This document shows, piece by piece, positions 1 to 6,504 of a stretch of DNA of 7,043 nt (the stretch's first letter is position 1; every line of letters starts with the position of its first letter). The stretch is from an uncultured Flavobacterium sp. GTDB lineage: Bacteria; Bacteroidota; Bacteroidia; Flavobacteriales; Flavobacteriaceae. The notes under the pieces were generated by a model. The model worked only from the letters and a program-made list of their open reading frames with translations. It had not been told where the DNA came from and made no database searches. Position numbers and translations under genes: made by a program. The stretch lies in assembly GCF_937967675.1 (NCBI RefSeq), contig NZ_CALBSN010000061.1, forward strand, positions 1 to 7,043, written 5' to 3'.

Positions 1-3000
1 TTAAAATTGGGTTGCAAAGGTAAGCTTTGTCTGTTTAATATTTCAACACTATTCAGATAATCTTTTAATTCCTTAGAAAGTGGGGTAGTAGTGCCATTAT
101 AGTTCTTGTCATTTGTTTTAGACTGACGTTTGGTATCTTCTCCTTGTTGCTGAATTGCTTTTTCTAATTTTAAAAGTTCGTGTTTAAGATTCAACATCTT
201 TTGCAACGTTTCATTTTTAAAACCTTTATTAATAAGTTGCTTTTCAATTTCTTTCATTTGGTTCAATGTACCCAAACCTTGATTCAACATTCCTTCTTTC
301 TCTAGGGTTTTTTGTAAAGCATCACGTAATTGCCTTTGCTCTTTAAGAATCTCTAAAACTTTGCCAGCATTACCTTCAGAACCGTTCTCACCATCTTCTC
401 CATTCTGACCCGATTGCCCTTTTTGTTTTCCTTGCCCAGGTTTGTCGCCAGGTTTATCTTCAGACTTGTCTCCAGGCTTCATTCCTTCTTTCATTTTTTC
501 ACCCAACCCTTCTTGTTGTTTAATGATGTCTGGCAACTGCATTCCTGGTTTACCTTGTCCTGGTTTTGGTTTCCCTTTACCGGAACCTTGTCCCTGCATT
601 TCCATACTTATTTCACTTTGTACATTACTTAAATAATCAGCTAAACGATTAGCCGAAGTTAAAACGTATTGTTGATGTGAAGCTCCTTTTTGAATGTTGT
701 TATCCGCTAAGGTTTCTAAAGTTTTGTCTAAATTATAATGGATTTCTCCAACTTCATTCAGGATTTTTTCAGATATTTTCGGGTTACGTAAAGCCACAGC
801 AAACAAACTATCATCAACATGTTTGAATTGTAGCTTTAAATCTTGTTGTCTTTTTAAGACTTTATTCAATTGTAAAGAACGTGTTTGAGTTGCATTTGTA
901 GTCTTAATCAAACCTTCTTCATCAAAAGAAAAAGCTAATAAATTATCTAAAATTTGTCGCAACAATTTAGCATCTTCTTGCATTTGCTCCATTTCTCCAG
1001 ATTGCATAGATTGAGCCATTGTCTGACTCATTTGCTTCATCTTGGCAGCAGCTGATTTTTGCTTTGGCTTTGCATTCTGTTGATTTTGTTTTTGCAATTC
1101 ATCAGAAGCTTTCTCCATGTCTTTTTTTACATCCTCTTGCACATTCTTGTCATTAGGGATGTCCATTGGAGCTTTTAATTCTTTATTTTGTTTGTCTAAA
1201 TCTTCAAGTTCTTTCTTAATAACGTCAAACTCTTTATTGATGGCATCTTGATTTTCCTTGTTATTTTCTTTAGTGTCATCAGCTAATTTATCTTCCTTCT
1301 CAGCTAACTTATCTAATTTATCGGCGATTTGTTCCGCTTTTTGTTCAACATAAAAACGTTTAGTTAATTCAACTAATTGCTCTAAATTCTGTTGTTGATT
1401 TTTGGCATTCTGTTTTAACTTGTCTGCCTTATCAAACAATTGATCTTTTTCTAATTTCTTAGAAAGCTCTTCTAATTCCTTTAACAGCTTATCGTTTTTC
1501 TCGGCTTGTTTTTCGGCATCTTCTAATCTTCGAAGTAACTCATCTTTGTCTTTATCTTGAGATTTTGGATTAAATTCTTCTAAATTTTCAGATAGCTTTT
1601 TAGTAAATTCTTTCATCATTTCGTCTTGTTGTTTTTGACGATTGATAAAGTCTTCCACTTTCTTTTGATCTTTGAAATCTAAGGTAGATTTCTCTTTATT
1701 CATTTTTTGAAGTTTGTCCAATTCTGAGATTTGCTTCTCTTGATTTTGAAGCGATTTTTCTAAACTATTGATGTTTTCATTCTGCTCTTGCAGTTGTTTG
1801 TCTTCTTTTTGGGTATCTGTAAGCTCATAATGAAGAAAAACAGAAGATTTTGAGCTTTTAAAATTGTTAACTACATCATTATCAAATACTTCAAAGTAAT
1901 ATTCGTAATTTACACCTTGCTCAATTGATAAACCATTAGGAAACGAATAAATAAATTGGTCAACGGCTTGTTTATTAATGGCTAAATTCGCTTTTCGAAC
2001 TGCGTTTGGATTTCCTTTCGGATAAAAAACAACTTGTAACTTCGATAAACCATGATCATCGGCCACTTGACCAATCATCATTTTTGATTTTAATTTTAAA
2101 GAATCAGGCGCAATTTGAACTGAAATTGTTGGATATTGATCTTTAATCGTAGCGATTTGATACGACAATTTTTCAAACTCATTGATGTTTTTGTTCGATG
2201 TAATTACTTCGTAACTTAAATTATCCATGATTCTTCTTGAAAGCGAAAAGTTATTTTCTTTATTCGTAAAAGCACTTAATTGGTTGTTCGATTTGAAACT
2301 AACCTTATCGGTTGCCAAAGCGTTAATTCTCCAATTCACAACTGTTCCTTCCGGAACAACAGCATTTCCAGTTCCTTGAATAACATCTGATTTTTTACCT
2401 AAATATGAAGGATACTGCAACACCATTTCAAAGTTGGCAATAGTTGGCACATCCACCACATTAATCTGATACTCTTTCGAATTCAAACCATTTGCTAGAA
2501 GCGAAAAAGTAACATCTTTAGATAATTTGGAAAACGTATATTCAAAAACGCCTGGCTTTGTACTTTGTAAAAAATATTCTTCATCACCAATTTGAATTGC
2601 CACATTTTCAGGCATCACTTTTCCTTGTGTTTTCACTTGAAGTACAAAATCAGAATTCTGTTGTGCTGTTAACGATTTATTCAACACTACAAATTCAAAT
2701 GGAGCAGGCGGAGCGAATTTCGTTTCATAATTCACCACGCGAGTAAAACTATTGGAGATGATTTCGGAATTTCCGGTAACGAAAAACAAAATCAGTAAAA
2801 GAATTGGAAGAATCGCATAAGGCAAAAACTTCTTATTCTTAGCAAAGTTCACCGCGTTTGAAAACGGAATTGGTTGTAACGAAGCTGCTTTTTGTTCGAT
2901 TGAAGCTGCTAATAATTCCGAAGTTTGGCTTTGGTTTGCCAATTGTAAAAAGTTCAACAACTTGTCTTGTACTTCCGAAAAATGATTTCCAATGATTTCT

Positions 3001-3281
3001 GAAGCTTGTTCATAATTGATTCCTTGTTGTAATTTAAATAATTTAAACAACGGAAAAGCGATGAATCGAATCAATAAAAACGATTCAACACCAACGAACA
3101 ACCAAAACAAAATGGTTCTTCCTGAAGTGGATAACCATAAAAAGTATTCAATCAATAAGGTAAAAATGAAATACAACAAGCCTAATCCGATGAAAAGAAT
3201 GACTCCTTTTATCAGTTCATTGGTGTAAAACTTCTTGATAAACCCTTCGAGTTTATAGAAAATAATGCTTTTCGCTTCCAA
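1..3281 (-). CDS. DUF4175-family large coiled-coil membrane protein, 3' end cut by window edge
   Basis: One open frame runs from a stop at 3327-3329 to the left edge with no internal stop; at least 1,093 residues are visible and, compared with remembered relatives, only a short tail is missing. Membrane spans are near residues 26-48, 56-78 and 151-169, with basic residues placed so that everything after the third span should lie outside the cytoplasm. Residues 170-480 look beta-rich. Residues 488-760 are a Lys/Glu/Gln-rich coiled coil, followed by a conserved-looking LRQILDNLLAFSFDEE block (about 774-789), a Gly/Pro/Lys/Gln low-complexity stretch (896-974) and a last helical part ending LNRQSLPLQPNF. 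No cysteine occurs in the visible part, which suits an extracytoplasmic protein. I recognise the flavobacterial DUF4175 type from memory; its function is unknown to me. The start is uncertain: no in-frame ATG exists before about residue 220, so TTG at 3281-3279 is used here, and ATA at 3293-3291 sits where relatives seem to have Met. Confidence 0.88.
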   Translation of the reverse strand, partial: MEAKSIIFYKLEGFIKKFYTNELIKGVILFIGLGLLYFIFTLLIEYFLWLSTSGRTILFWLFVGVESFLLIRFIAFPLFKLFKLQQGINYEQASEIIGNHFSEVQDKLLNFLQLANQSQTSELLAASIEQKAASLQPIPFSNAVNFAKNKKFLPYAILPILLLILFFVTGNSEIISNSFTRVVNYETKFAPPAPFEFVVLNKSLTAQQNSDFVLQVKTQGKVMPENVAIQIGDEEYFLQSTKPGVFEYTFSKLSKDVTFSLLANGLNSKEYQINVVDVPTIANFEMVLQYPSYLGKKSDVIQGTGNAVVPEGTVVNWRINALATDKVSFKSNNQLSAFTNKENNFSLSRRIMDNLSYEVITSNKNINEFEKLSYQIATIKDQYPTISVQIAPDSLKLKSKMMIGQVADDHGLSKLQVVFYPKGNPNAVRKANLAINKQAVDQFIYSFPNGLSIEQGVNYEYYFEVFDNDVVNNFKSSKSSVFLHYELTDTQKEDKQLQEQNENINSLEKSLQNQEKQISELDKLQKMNKEKSTLDFKDQKKVEDFINRQKQQDEMMKEFTKKLSENLEEFNPKSQDKDKDELLRRLEDAEKQAEKNDKLLKELEELSKKLEKDQLFDKADKLKQNAKNQQQNLEQLVELTKRFYVEQKAEQIADKLDKLAEKEDKLADDTKENNKENQDAINKEFDVIKKELEDLDKQNKELKAPMDIPNDKNVQEDVKKDMEKASDELQKQNQQNAKPKQKSAAAKMKQMSQTMAQSMQSGEMEQMQEDAKLLRQILDNLLAFSFDEEGLIKTTNATQTRSLQLNKVLKRQQDLKLQFKHVDDSLFAVALRNPKISEKILNEVGEIHYNLDKTLETLADNNIQKGASHQQYVLTSANRLADYLSNVQSEISMEMQGQGSGKGKPKPGQGKPGMQLPDIIKQQEGLGEKMKEGMKPGDKSEDKPGDKPGQGKQKGQSGQNGEDGENGSEGNAGKVLEILKEQRQLRDALQKTLEKEGMLNQGLGTLNQMKEIEKQLINKGFKNETLQKMLNLKHELLKLEKAIQQQGEDTKRQSKTNDKNYNGTTTPLSKELKDYLNSVEILNRQSLPLQPNF

Positions 3282-3295
3282 AATTGTTGATATAC

Positions 3296-3389
3296 TGTTT
3301 ATAACCGATAAAAATACAACATCTTCCTAGATTTGTCAATAGGTTTTTAGTGAAACTTAACATTTGCAGCATCGGATTGTTTATAACCT
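3296..3389. repeat. Direct repeat of TGTTTATAACC, two copies
   Basis: The 11-base word TGTTTATAACC occurs at 3296-3306 and again at 3379-3389, 83 bases apart, in the region between the divergent DUF4175 and gltX genes. One copy overlaps the predicted start of the DUF4175 transcript; the other lies about 45 bases upstream of the gltX -7 box. It could be a pair of operator half-sites or chance in AT-rich DNA. Confidence 0.3.
3309..3339 (-). promoter_or_regulatory. Bacteroidota-type promoter of the DUF4175 gene
   Basis: Read on the minus strand, TTG (3339-3337, inside TTGAC) is followed after 20 bases by TATTTTTA (3316-3309). This matches the Bacteroidota consensus (TTTG near -33, TAnnTTTG near -7) in spacing and in 7 of 8 positions of the -7 box. 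Transcription would begin near 3300-3305, giving a leader of only about 10-25 bases before the ATA or TTG start candidates. No ATG lies in that leader in the gene's frame. Confidence 0.5.
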
Positions 3390-3392
3390 AAT

Positions 3393-3406
3393 GATTTTCT
3401 AAAATC
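3393..3406. repeat. Short perfect inverted repeat upstream of gltX
   Basis: GATTTT (3393-3398) and AAAATC (3401-3406) form a perfect inverted repeat separated by two bases. It lies four bases after the second TGTTTATAACC copy and about 28 bases upstream of the gltX -7 box, a position where a regulator could bind. There is no T-run after it, so it is not a terminator. AT-rich palindromes of this length are common by chance. Confidence 0.2.
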
Positions 3407-3433
3407 TAAATTCTTACTTCTAAATAGGAATCG

Positions 3434-3441
3434 TATCTTTG
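3434..3441 (+). promoter_or_regulatory. gltX promoter, -7 element TATCTTTG
   Basis: TATCTTTG is a perfect match to the Bacteroidota -7 consensus TAnnTTTG and ends 16 bases before the gltX ATG, leaving a very short leader. The expected -33 TTTG is not clear: the sequence about 20 bases upstream (near 3411-3414) is TTCT. The leader (about 3446-3457) is AT-only and carries no Shine-Dalgarno sequence, which is usual in this phylum. Confidence 0.65.
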
Positions 3442-3457
3442 CACAAAATTTAATTAA

Positions 3458-4954
3458 ATGTCAGTAAGAGTAAGATTTGCACCAAGTCCAACTGGACCTT
3501 TGCATATTGGCGGTGTTCGTACCGCTTTATTCAATTATTTATTTGCCAAAAAACATGGTGGTACTTTCTATTTACGAATTGAAGATACCGATCAAACACG
3601 TTTTGTTCCTGGAGCAGAAGCTTATATTTTTGAAGCTTTAGAATGGTTAGGAATTGCGCCTGATGAGACCGTAGGAAAAAACGAAAAATTTGGACCTTAT
3701 CGTCAAAGCGAACGTAAAGCGATGTACCAACAATATGCGGACCAATTGATTAATTCAGGTTGGGCATATTACGCTTTTGATACGGCTGAGAGTTTAGATG
3801 CAATGCGAAAAGAAGCTGAAGCCAATGGAAAAACGTTTATTTACAATCATTCGGTAAGAGAGCAATTGGATAACTCATTGACTGTTTCACGTGAAAAAGT
3901 GGAAGAGCGAATTGCAGCTGGCGAACATTATGTAATCCGTTTTAAAACACCTGTGAATGAAATTTTAGAATTGAAAGACATTATTCGTGGCGATATTAAG
4001 TTTGATACAAATTTATTAGACGATAAAGTATTATTCAAATCAGATGGAATGCCAACCTACCATTTAGCTAATATTGTGGATGACCATTTAATGGAAACTT
4101 CGCACGTGATTCGTGGTGAAGAATGGTTGCCAAGTTTGCCTTTACATCATTTATTATACAAAGCTTTTGGTTGGAACGCACCCGAATTTGCACATTTACC
4201 TTTGATTTTAAAACCAATTGGAAATGGAAAATTATCAAAACGTGATGGCGATAAAATGGGATTCCCAGTATTTCCTTTGGAATGGAAAACAGAAGAAGGA
4301 ATTTCATCGGGATATAGAGAAAATGGATTTTTTCCAGAAGCGGTTATCAACTTTTTAGCGTTATTAGGTTGGAATGACGGAACCGAACAAGAGATATTCT
4401 CGTTGGAAGAATTGGTGCAAAAATTTGATTTAAATAGAATTCACAAAGCAGGGGCGAAGTTTGATCCAGAGAAAAACAAATGGTTCAATCATCAGTATTT
4501 ACAAATGCAAAGTGATGCAAGCTTAGCAGAAAGCTTTAAAAAAATATTAGATAAAAAAGGAATCTCGACTTCACTTGATTTAAAAAAAGTGGTTTCTTTA
4601 ATTAAAGAAAGAGCGCATTTCGTAAATGAGTTTTGGGATTTAGCGGATTATTTCTTTGTAGCTCCAACATCTTACGATGAAAAAGCAGCTAAAAACTGGA
4701 AAGAAGAAACACCAGAATTGATGCAAAAAGTGATTTCGGAATTAGAGAAAATTGAAGATTTTACATCCGTTAACATCGAAACCTTATTAAAAGAATGGAT
4801 GACAATCAACGAAATTGGAATGGGTAAAATAATGCAACCGTTACGATTGAGTTTAGTAGGAGCTTTAAAAGGTCCACATTTATTCGACATCATTGAAATG
4901 ATTGGAAAAGCAGAAACGGTGAAAAGAATTGAAAAAGCGATTGCTAGTTTATAA
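3458..4954 (+). CDS. gltX: Glutamate-tRNA ligase (GluRS)
   Basis: This 498-residue cytoplasmic class I aminoacyl-tRNA synthetase joins glutamate to tRNA-Glu using ATP. The N-terminus has the FAPSPTGPLHIGG block with the HIGH-type motif at 16-19, then the conserved RIEDTD (40-45). The second class I signature is KLSKR at 258-262. The catalytic Rossmann fold and tRNA-acceptor region span roughly 1-320, and the helical anticodon-binding part about 330-498. Between KLSKR and the GFFPEA block (290-295) there are 27 residues, against 12 in the E. coli enzyme as I remember it. The whole protein has no cysteine, so the zinc-binding Cys residues of E. coli GluRS are absent. The ATG at 3458 is chosen because family homology begins immediately and a perfect -7 box lies just upstream. 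With glnS nearby, a discriminating GluRS that does not charge tRNA-Gln is expected; this is inference. The gene is followed by a strong terminator, so it is probably monocistronic. Confidence 0.98.
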   Translation: MSVRVRFAPSPTGPLHIGGVRTALFNYLFAKKHGGTFYLRIEDTDQTRFVPGAEAYIFEALEWLGIAPDETVGKNEKFGPYRQSERKAMYQQYADQLINSGWAYYAFDTAESLDAMRKEAEANGKTFIYNHSVREQLDNSLTVSREKVEERIAAGEHYVIRFKTPVNEILELKDIIRGDIKFDTNLLDDKVLFKSDGMPTYHLANIVDDHLMETSHVIRGEEWLPSLPLHHLLYKAFGWNAPEFAHLPLILKPIGNGKLSKRDGDKMGFPVFPLEWKTEEGISSGYRENGFFPEAVINFLALLGWNDGTEQEIFSLEELVQKFDLNRIHKAGAKFDPEKNKWFNHQYLQMQSDASLAESFKKILDKKGISTSLDLKKVVSLIKERAHFVNEFWDLADYFFVAPTSYDEKAAKNWKEETPELMQKVISELEKIEDFTSVNIETLLKEWMTINEIGMGKIMQPLRLSLVGALKGPHLFDIIEMIGKAETVKRIEKAIASL

Positions 4955-4975
4955 TAAATACCGCTTTTAAAAATT

Positions 4976-5016
4976 AACCGCAGATTAGTGATAAAAACTA
5001 ATTCTGCGGTTTTTTT
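4976..5016 (+). terminator. Intrinsic terminator after gltX
   Basis: The arms CCGCAGATTAGT (4978-4989) and ACTAATTCTGCGG (4997-5009) form a 12-base-pair stem with a single bulged base and a 7-base loop, followed directly by seven T (5010-5016). It begins about 20 bases after the gltX stop and separates gltX from the SPFH gene. Confidence 0.9.
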
Positions 5017-5026
5017 ATGGATGATG

Positions 5027-5034
5027 TAACTTTT
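5027..5034 (+). promoter_or_regulatory. Possible -7 element for the SPFH gene
   Basis: TAACTTTT matches TAnnTTTG at 7 of 8 positions and lies between the gltX terminator and the SPFH start, where a promoter is expected. No convincing -33 TTTG lies 19-20 bases upstream; that interval falls inside the terminator stem. A weaker alternative is TAACCTTT at 5051-5058. The choice cannot be settled from the sequence. Confidence 0.22.
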
Positions 5035-5078
5035 TAATTTAATAAGCGTATAACCTTTATAACTAAAACTATAAAATT

Positions 5079-6056
5079 ATGGAGTTTATCATGTTTCCAA
5101 TTATTTTCATTGGATTAATTGTTCTTTTATCTTCTTTCTTTACTGTGAAACAGCAAACTGTTGTTGTTGTGGAACGTTTTGGAAAATTTCAAAGCTTAAG
5201 AAATTCAGGTTTACAACTTAAAATTCCAATTGTGGATAGAATTGCTGGTCGTGTTAATTTGAGAATTCAACAATTGGATGTCATCATCGAAACCAAAACG
5301 AAAGATAACGTATTCGTTAAAATGAAAGTTTCGGTACAGTTCAAAGTGTTACAAGAAAAAGCATACGAAGCGTTTTATAAATTAGAATATCCTCACGATC
5401 AAATTACGTCTTATGTATTTGACGTAGTGCGTGCTGAAGTTCCAAAATTAAAATTAGATGACGTTTTCGAAAGAAAAGATGATATTGCAATTGCAGTAAA
5501 ACGTGAGTTAAACGAGGCGATGACAACTTATGGTTATGATATCATTAATACATTAATTACTGATATTGATCCAGATATTCAAGTTAAAAATGCGATGAAC
5601 CGTATTAACGCGGCTGACCGTGAAAAAACAGCTGCAGAATATGAAGCAGAAGCTGGAAGAATCAGAATTGTAGCAAAAGCTAAAGCAGAAGCAGAAAGTA
5701 AAAGACTTCAAGGTCAAGGTATTGCCGACCAAAGAAGAGAAATTGCTCGTGGTTTAGTAGAATCGGTTGATGTGTTGAATAAGGTGGGAATTAATTCTCA
5801 AGAAGCTTCGGCTTTAATTGTAGTAACACAACATTACGATACGTTACAAGCAATTGGTGCTGATGCCAACAGTAATTTAATTTTATTACCAAATTCACCT
5901 CAAGCAGGTAGCGATATGTTGAACAACATGGTAGCAAGTTTTACAGCAAGTAACCAAGTAGGTGAAGCCATGAAAAATGCACACAAAACCAAAAAGGTAA
6001 ATAAGAAAGATGCTTCAAACGAAAATTTCGGAATTGAAAATTCAGAAGAAGTATAA
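5079..6056 (+). CDS. SPFH/band-7 domain membrane protein (stomatin/QmcA-like)
   Basis: The 325-residue protein has one N-terminal hydrophobic span (about 5-22), which would anchor it in the inner membrane, and an SPFH/band-7 domain (about 23-170) starting TVKQQTVVVVERFGKF. Next comes an Ala/Glu/Lys-rich helical rod (about 169-230) with the typical AKAEAESKRLQGQG and ADQRREIARGL segments. A conserved-looking NLILLPNSPQAG stretch (266-277) precedes a charged, variable tail (292-325). Proteins of this family form large ring- or cage-like oligomers that organise membrane patches or accompany membrane proteases. No NfeD-type partner or FtsH gene is next to it here, so its own partner is unknown. 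The ATG at 5079 is used; ATG at 5091 would also leave the whole anchor and cannot be excluded. Terminators on both sides suggest it is transcribed alone. There is no cysteine. Confidence 0.95.
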   Translation: MEFIMFPIIFIGLIVLLSSFFTVKQQTVVVVERFGKFQSLRNSGLQLKIPIVDRIAGRVNLRIQQLDVIIETKTKDNVFVKMKVSVQFKVLQEKAYEAFYKLEYPHDQITSYVFDVVRAEVPKLKLDDVFERKDDIAIAVKRELNEAMTTYGYDIINTLITDIDPDIQVKNAMNRINAADREKTAAEYEAEAGRIRIVAKAKAEAESKRLQGQGIADQRREIARGLVESVDVLNKVGINSQEASALIVVTQHYDTLQAIGADANSNLILLPNSPQAGSDMLNNMVASFTASNQVGEAMKNAHKTKKVNKKDASNENFGIENSEEV

Positions 6057-6078
6057 TTAAATTATCAAAATTAATTTT

Positions 6079-6110
6079 AAAACCATCAATTTTTAATTGG
6101 TGGTTTTTTT
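6079..6110 (+). terminator. Intrinsic terminator after the SPFH gene
   Basis: AAAACCATCAATT (6079-6091) pairs with AATTGGTGGTTTT (6095-6107), with one G-U wobble and a 3-base loop, and the T-run continues to 6110. It lies 23 bases after the SPFH stop codon. Confidence 0.88.
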
Positions 6111-6118
6111 GTAACCAA

Positions 6119-6208
6119 ATGTTAGAAATCTACAAATTCCGTGATAATTTTTTAAAAGCAGTTGCAAGAAGAGAAAATCAGAATAAAATTACTTGGATTT
6201 TATATTAA
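6119..6208 (+). other. 29-codon open frame, possible gene remnant or small protein
   Basis: ATG at 6119 opens a frame of 29 codons ending in TAA at 6206-6208 and beginning MLEIYKFRDNFLKAVARREN. It is mixed in composition and reads like ordinary protein, unlike the DNA that follows; by hand count its GC is about 23%, against about 14% for 6211-6420. It starts only eight bases after the SPFH terminator's T-run and has no recognisable promoter, so expression is doubtful. I do not recognise the peptide. It may be a degraded fragment of a former gene or chance. Confidence 0.15.
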
Positions 6209-6421
6209 AATTAAAATAAAGCGATTTTAGACACTTTTAATACTAAAGATGTAAAAATACTTTAGCTAAAAAAGTTATTGTATTAAAATTAATTTATGAA
6301 ATTCACTTTTTTAAGTTTTTAATTATTAAAAAATTTATTTCAATAGTTTTTATTAATGATAATAAAAATAGATTAAAAATAAGTTTAGTATTAGTGTAGT
6401 TTATTTTAATAAAATGGAAAT
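6209..6421. other. Extremely AT-rich convergent intergenic stretch, no gene seen
   Basis: This is the middle of the roughly 450-base gap between the converging SPFH and glnS genes. By hand count only about 29 of the 210 bases 6211-6420 are G or C. No open frame of meaningful length, tRNA or clear promoter is visible. The only structures are a weak inverted repeat, CTAAAG (6243-6248) with CTTTAG (6260-6265), and the overlapping palindrome TTTAGCTAAA (6261-6270). Neither is followed by a T-run that would make it a terminator. Confidence 0.6.
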
Positions 6422-6452
6422 AAAAAACCTGCAGAGAAAATTTTGCAGGTTT
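6422..6452 (-). terminator. Intrinsic terminator for glnS
   Basis: On the minus strand AAACCTGCA (6452-6444) pairs with TGCAGGTTT (6433-6425) around a 10-base loop, and the T-run continues to 6422. It lies about 50 bases beyond the glnS stop, after the TCGA stem-loop. An A-tract and T-rich flanks on the other side could let it also stop read-through from the left. Confidence 0.8.
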
Positions 6453-6464
6453 AAATTATTTAAA

Positions 6465-6490
6465 AAATCTCGACTTCGCTCGATTTGACA
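6465..6490 (-). repeat. TCGA-armed stem-loop element, likely a dispersed flavobacterial intergenic repeat
   Basis: Read on the minus strand: TGTCA (6490-6486), whose last A begins the left arm AAATCGA (6486-6480), loop GCGAAG (6479-6474), and right arm TCGAGATTT (6473-6465). The arms pair over 7 base pairs with two unpaired bases (GA or AG, depending on alignment) in the right arm, and three more T follow. From memory, flavobacterial genomes carry many intergenic copies with arms like ACCTCGA and TCGAGAGGT around a GCGCAG loop, giving the same shape with different outer pairs. It starts 15 bases after the glnS stop and may act as a first terminator or as an mRNA 3'-end hairpin. Confidence 0.55.
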
Positions 6491-6504
6491 AAAATCTGAA
6501 ATTT

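Noticed and set aside
1..3. TTA at the very left edge read as the stop codon of the DUF4175 gene
   Set aside because: The gene's frame has codons at positions 5-3 and then 2-1 plus a missing base, so the apparent TAA is out of frame and the gene continues past the edge.
414..636. Two plus-strand open frames inside the left part of the window
   Set aside because: They are antisense shadows of the low-complexity Gly/Pro/Lys tract of the DUF4175 gene; their Phe/Leu/Pro/Ser-rich content is what the reverse of that tract gives.
3016..3228. A 70-codon plus-strand frame rich in Asn and Lys
   Set aside because: It lies antisense to the first two membrane-span regions of the DUF4175 gene, resembles no family, and has no promoter.
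3282..3457. A riboswitch or T-box leader controlling gltX
   Set aside because: The promoter leaves a leader of only about a dozen AT-only bases; no T-box, antiterminator or leader peptide fits.
4068..4350. Minus-strand open frames opposite the middle of gltX
   Set aside because: The gltX frame is certain here (it includes KLSKR), and the antisense peptides look like no protein family.
6414..6488. A 24-codon plus-strand frame starting MEIKNLQRKFCRF
   Set aside because: It runs straight through the glnS terminator hairpin and the TCGA stem-loop, so the bases are explained by those structures; there is no promoter or homology.
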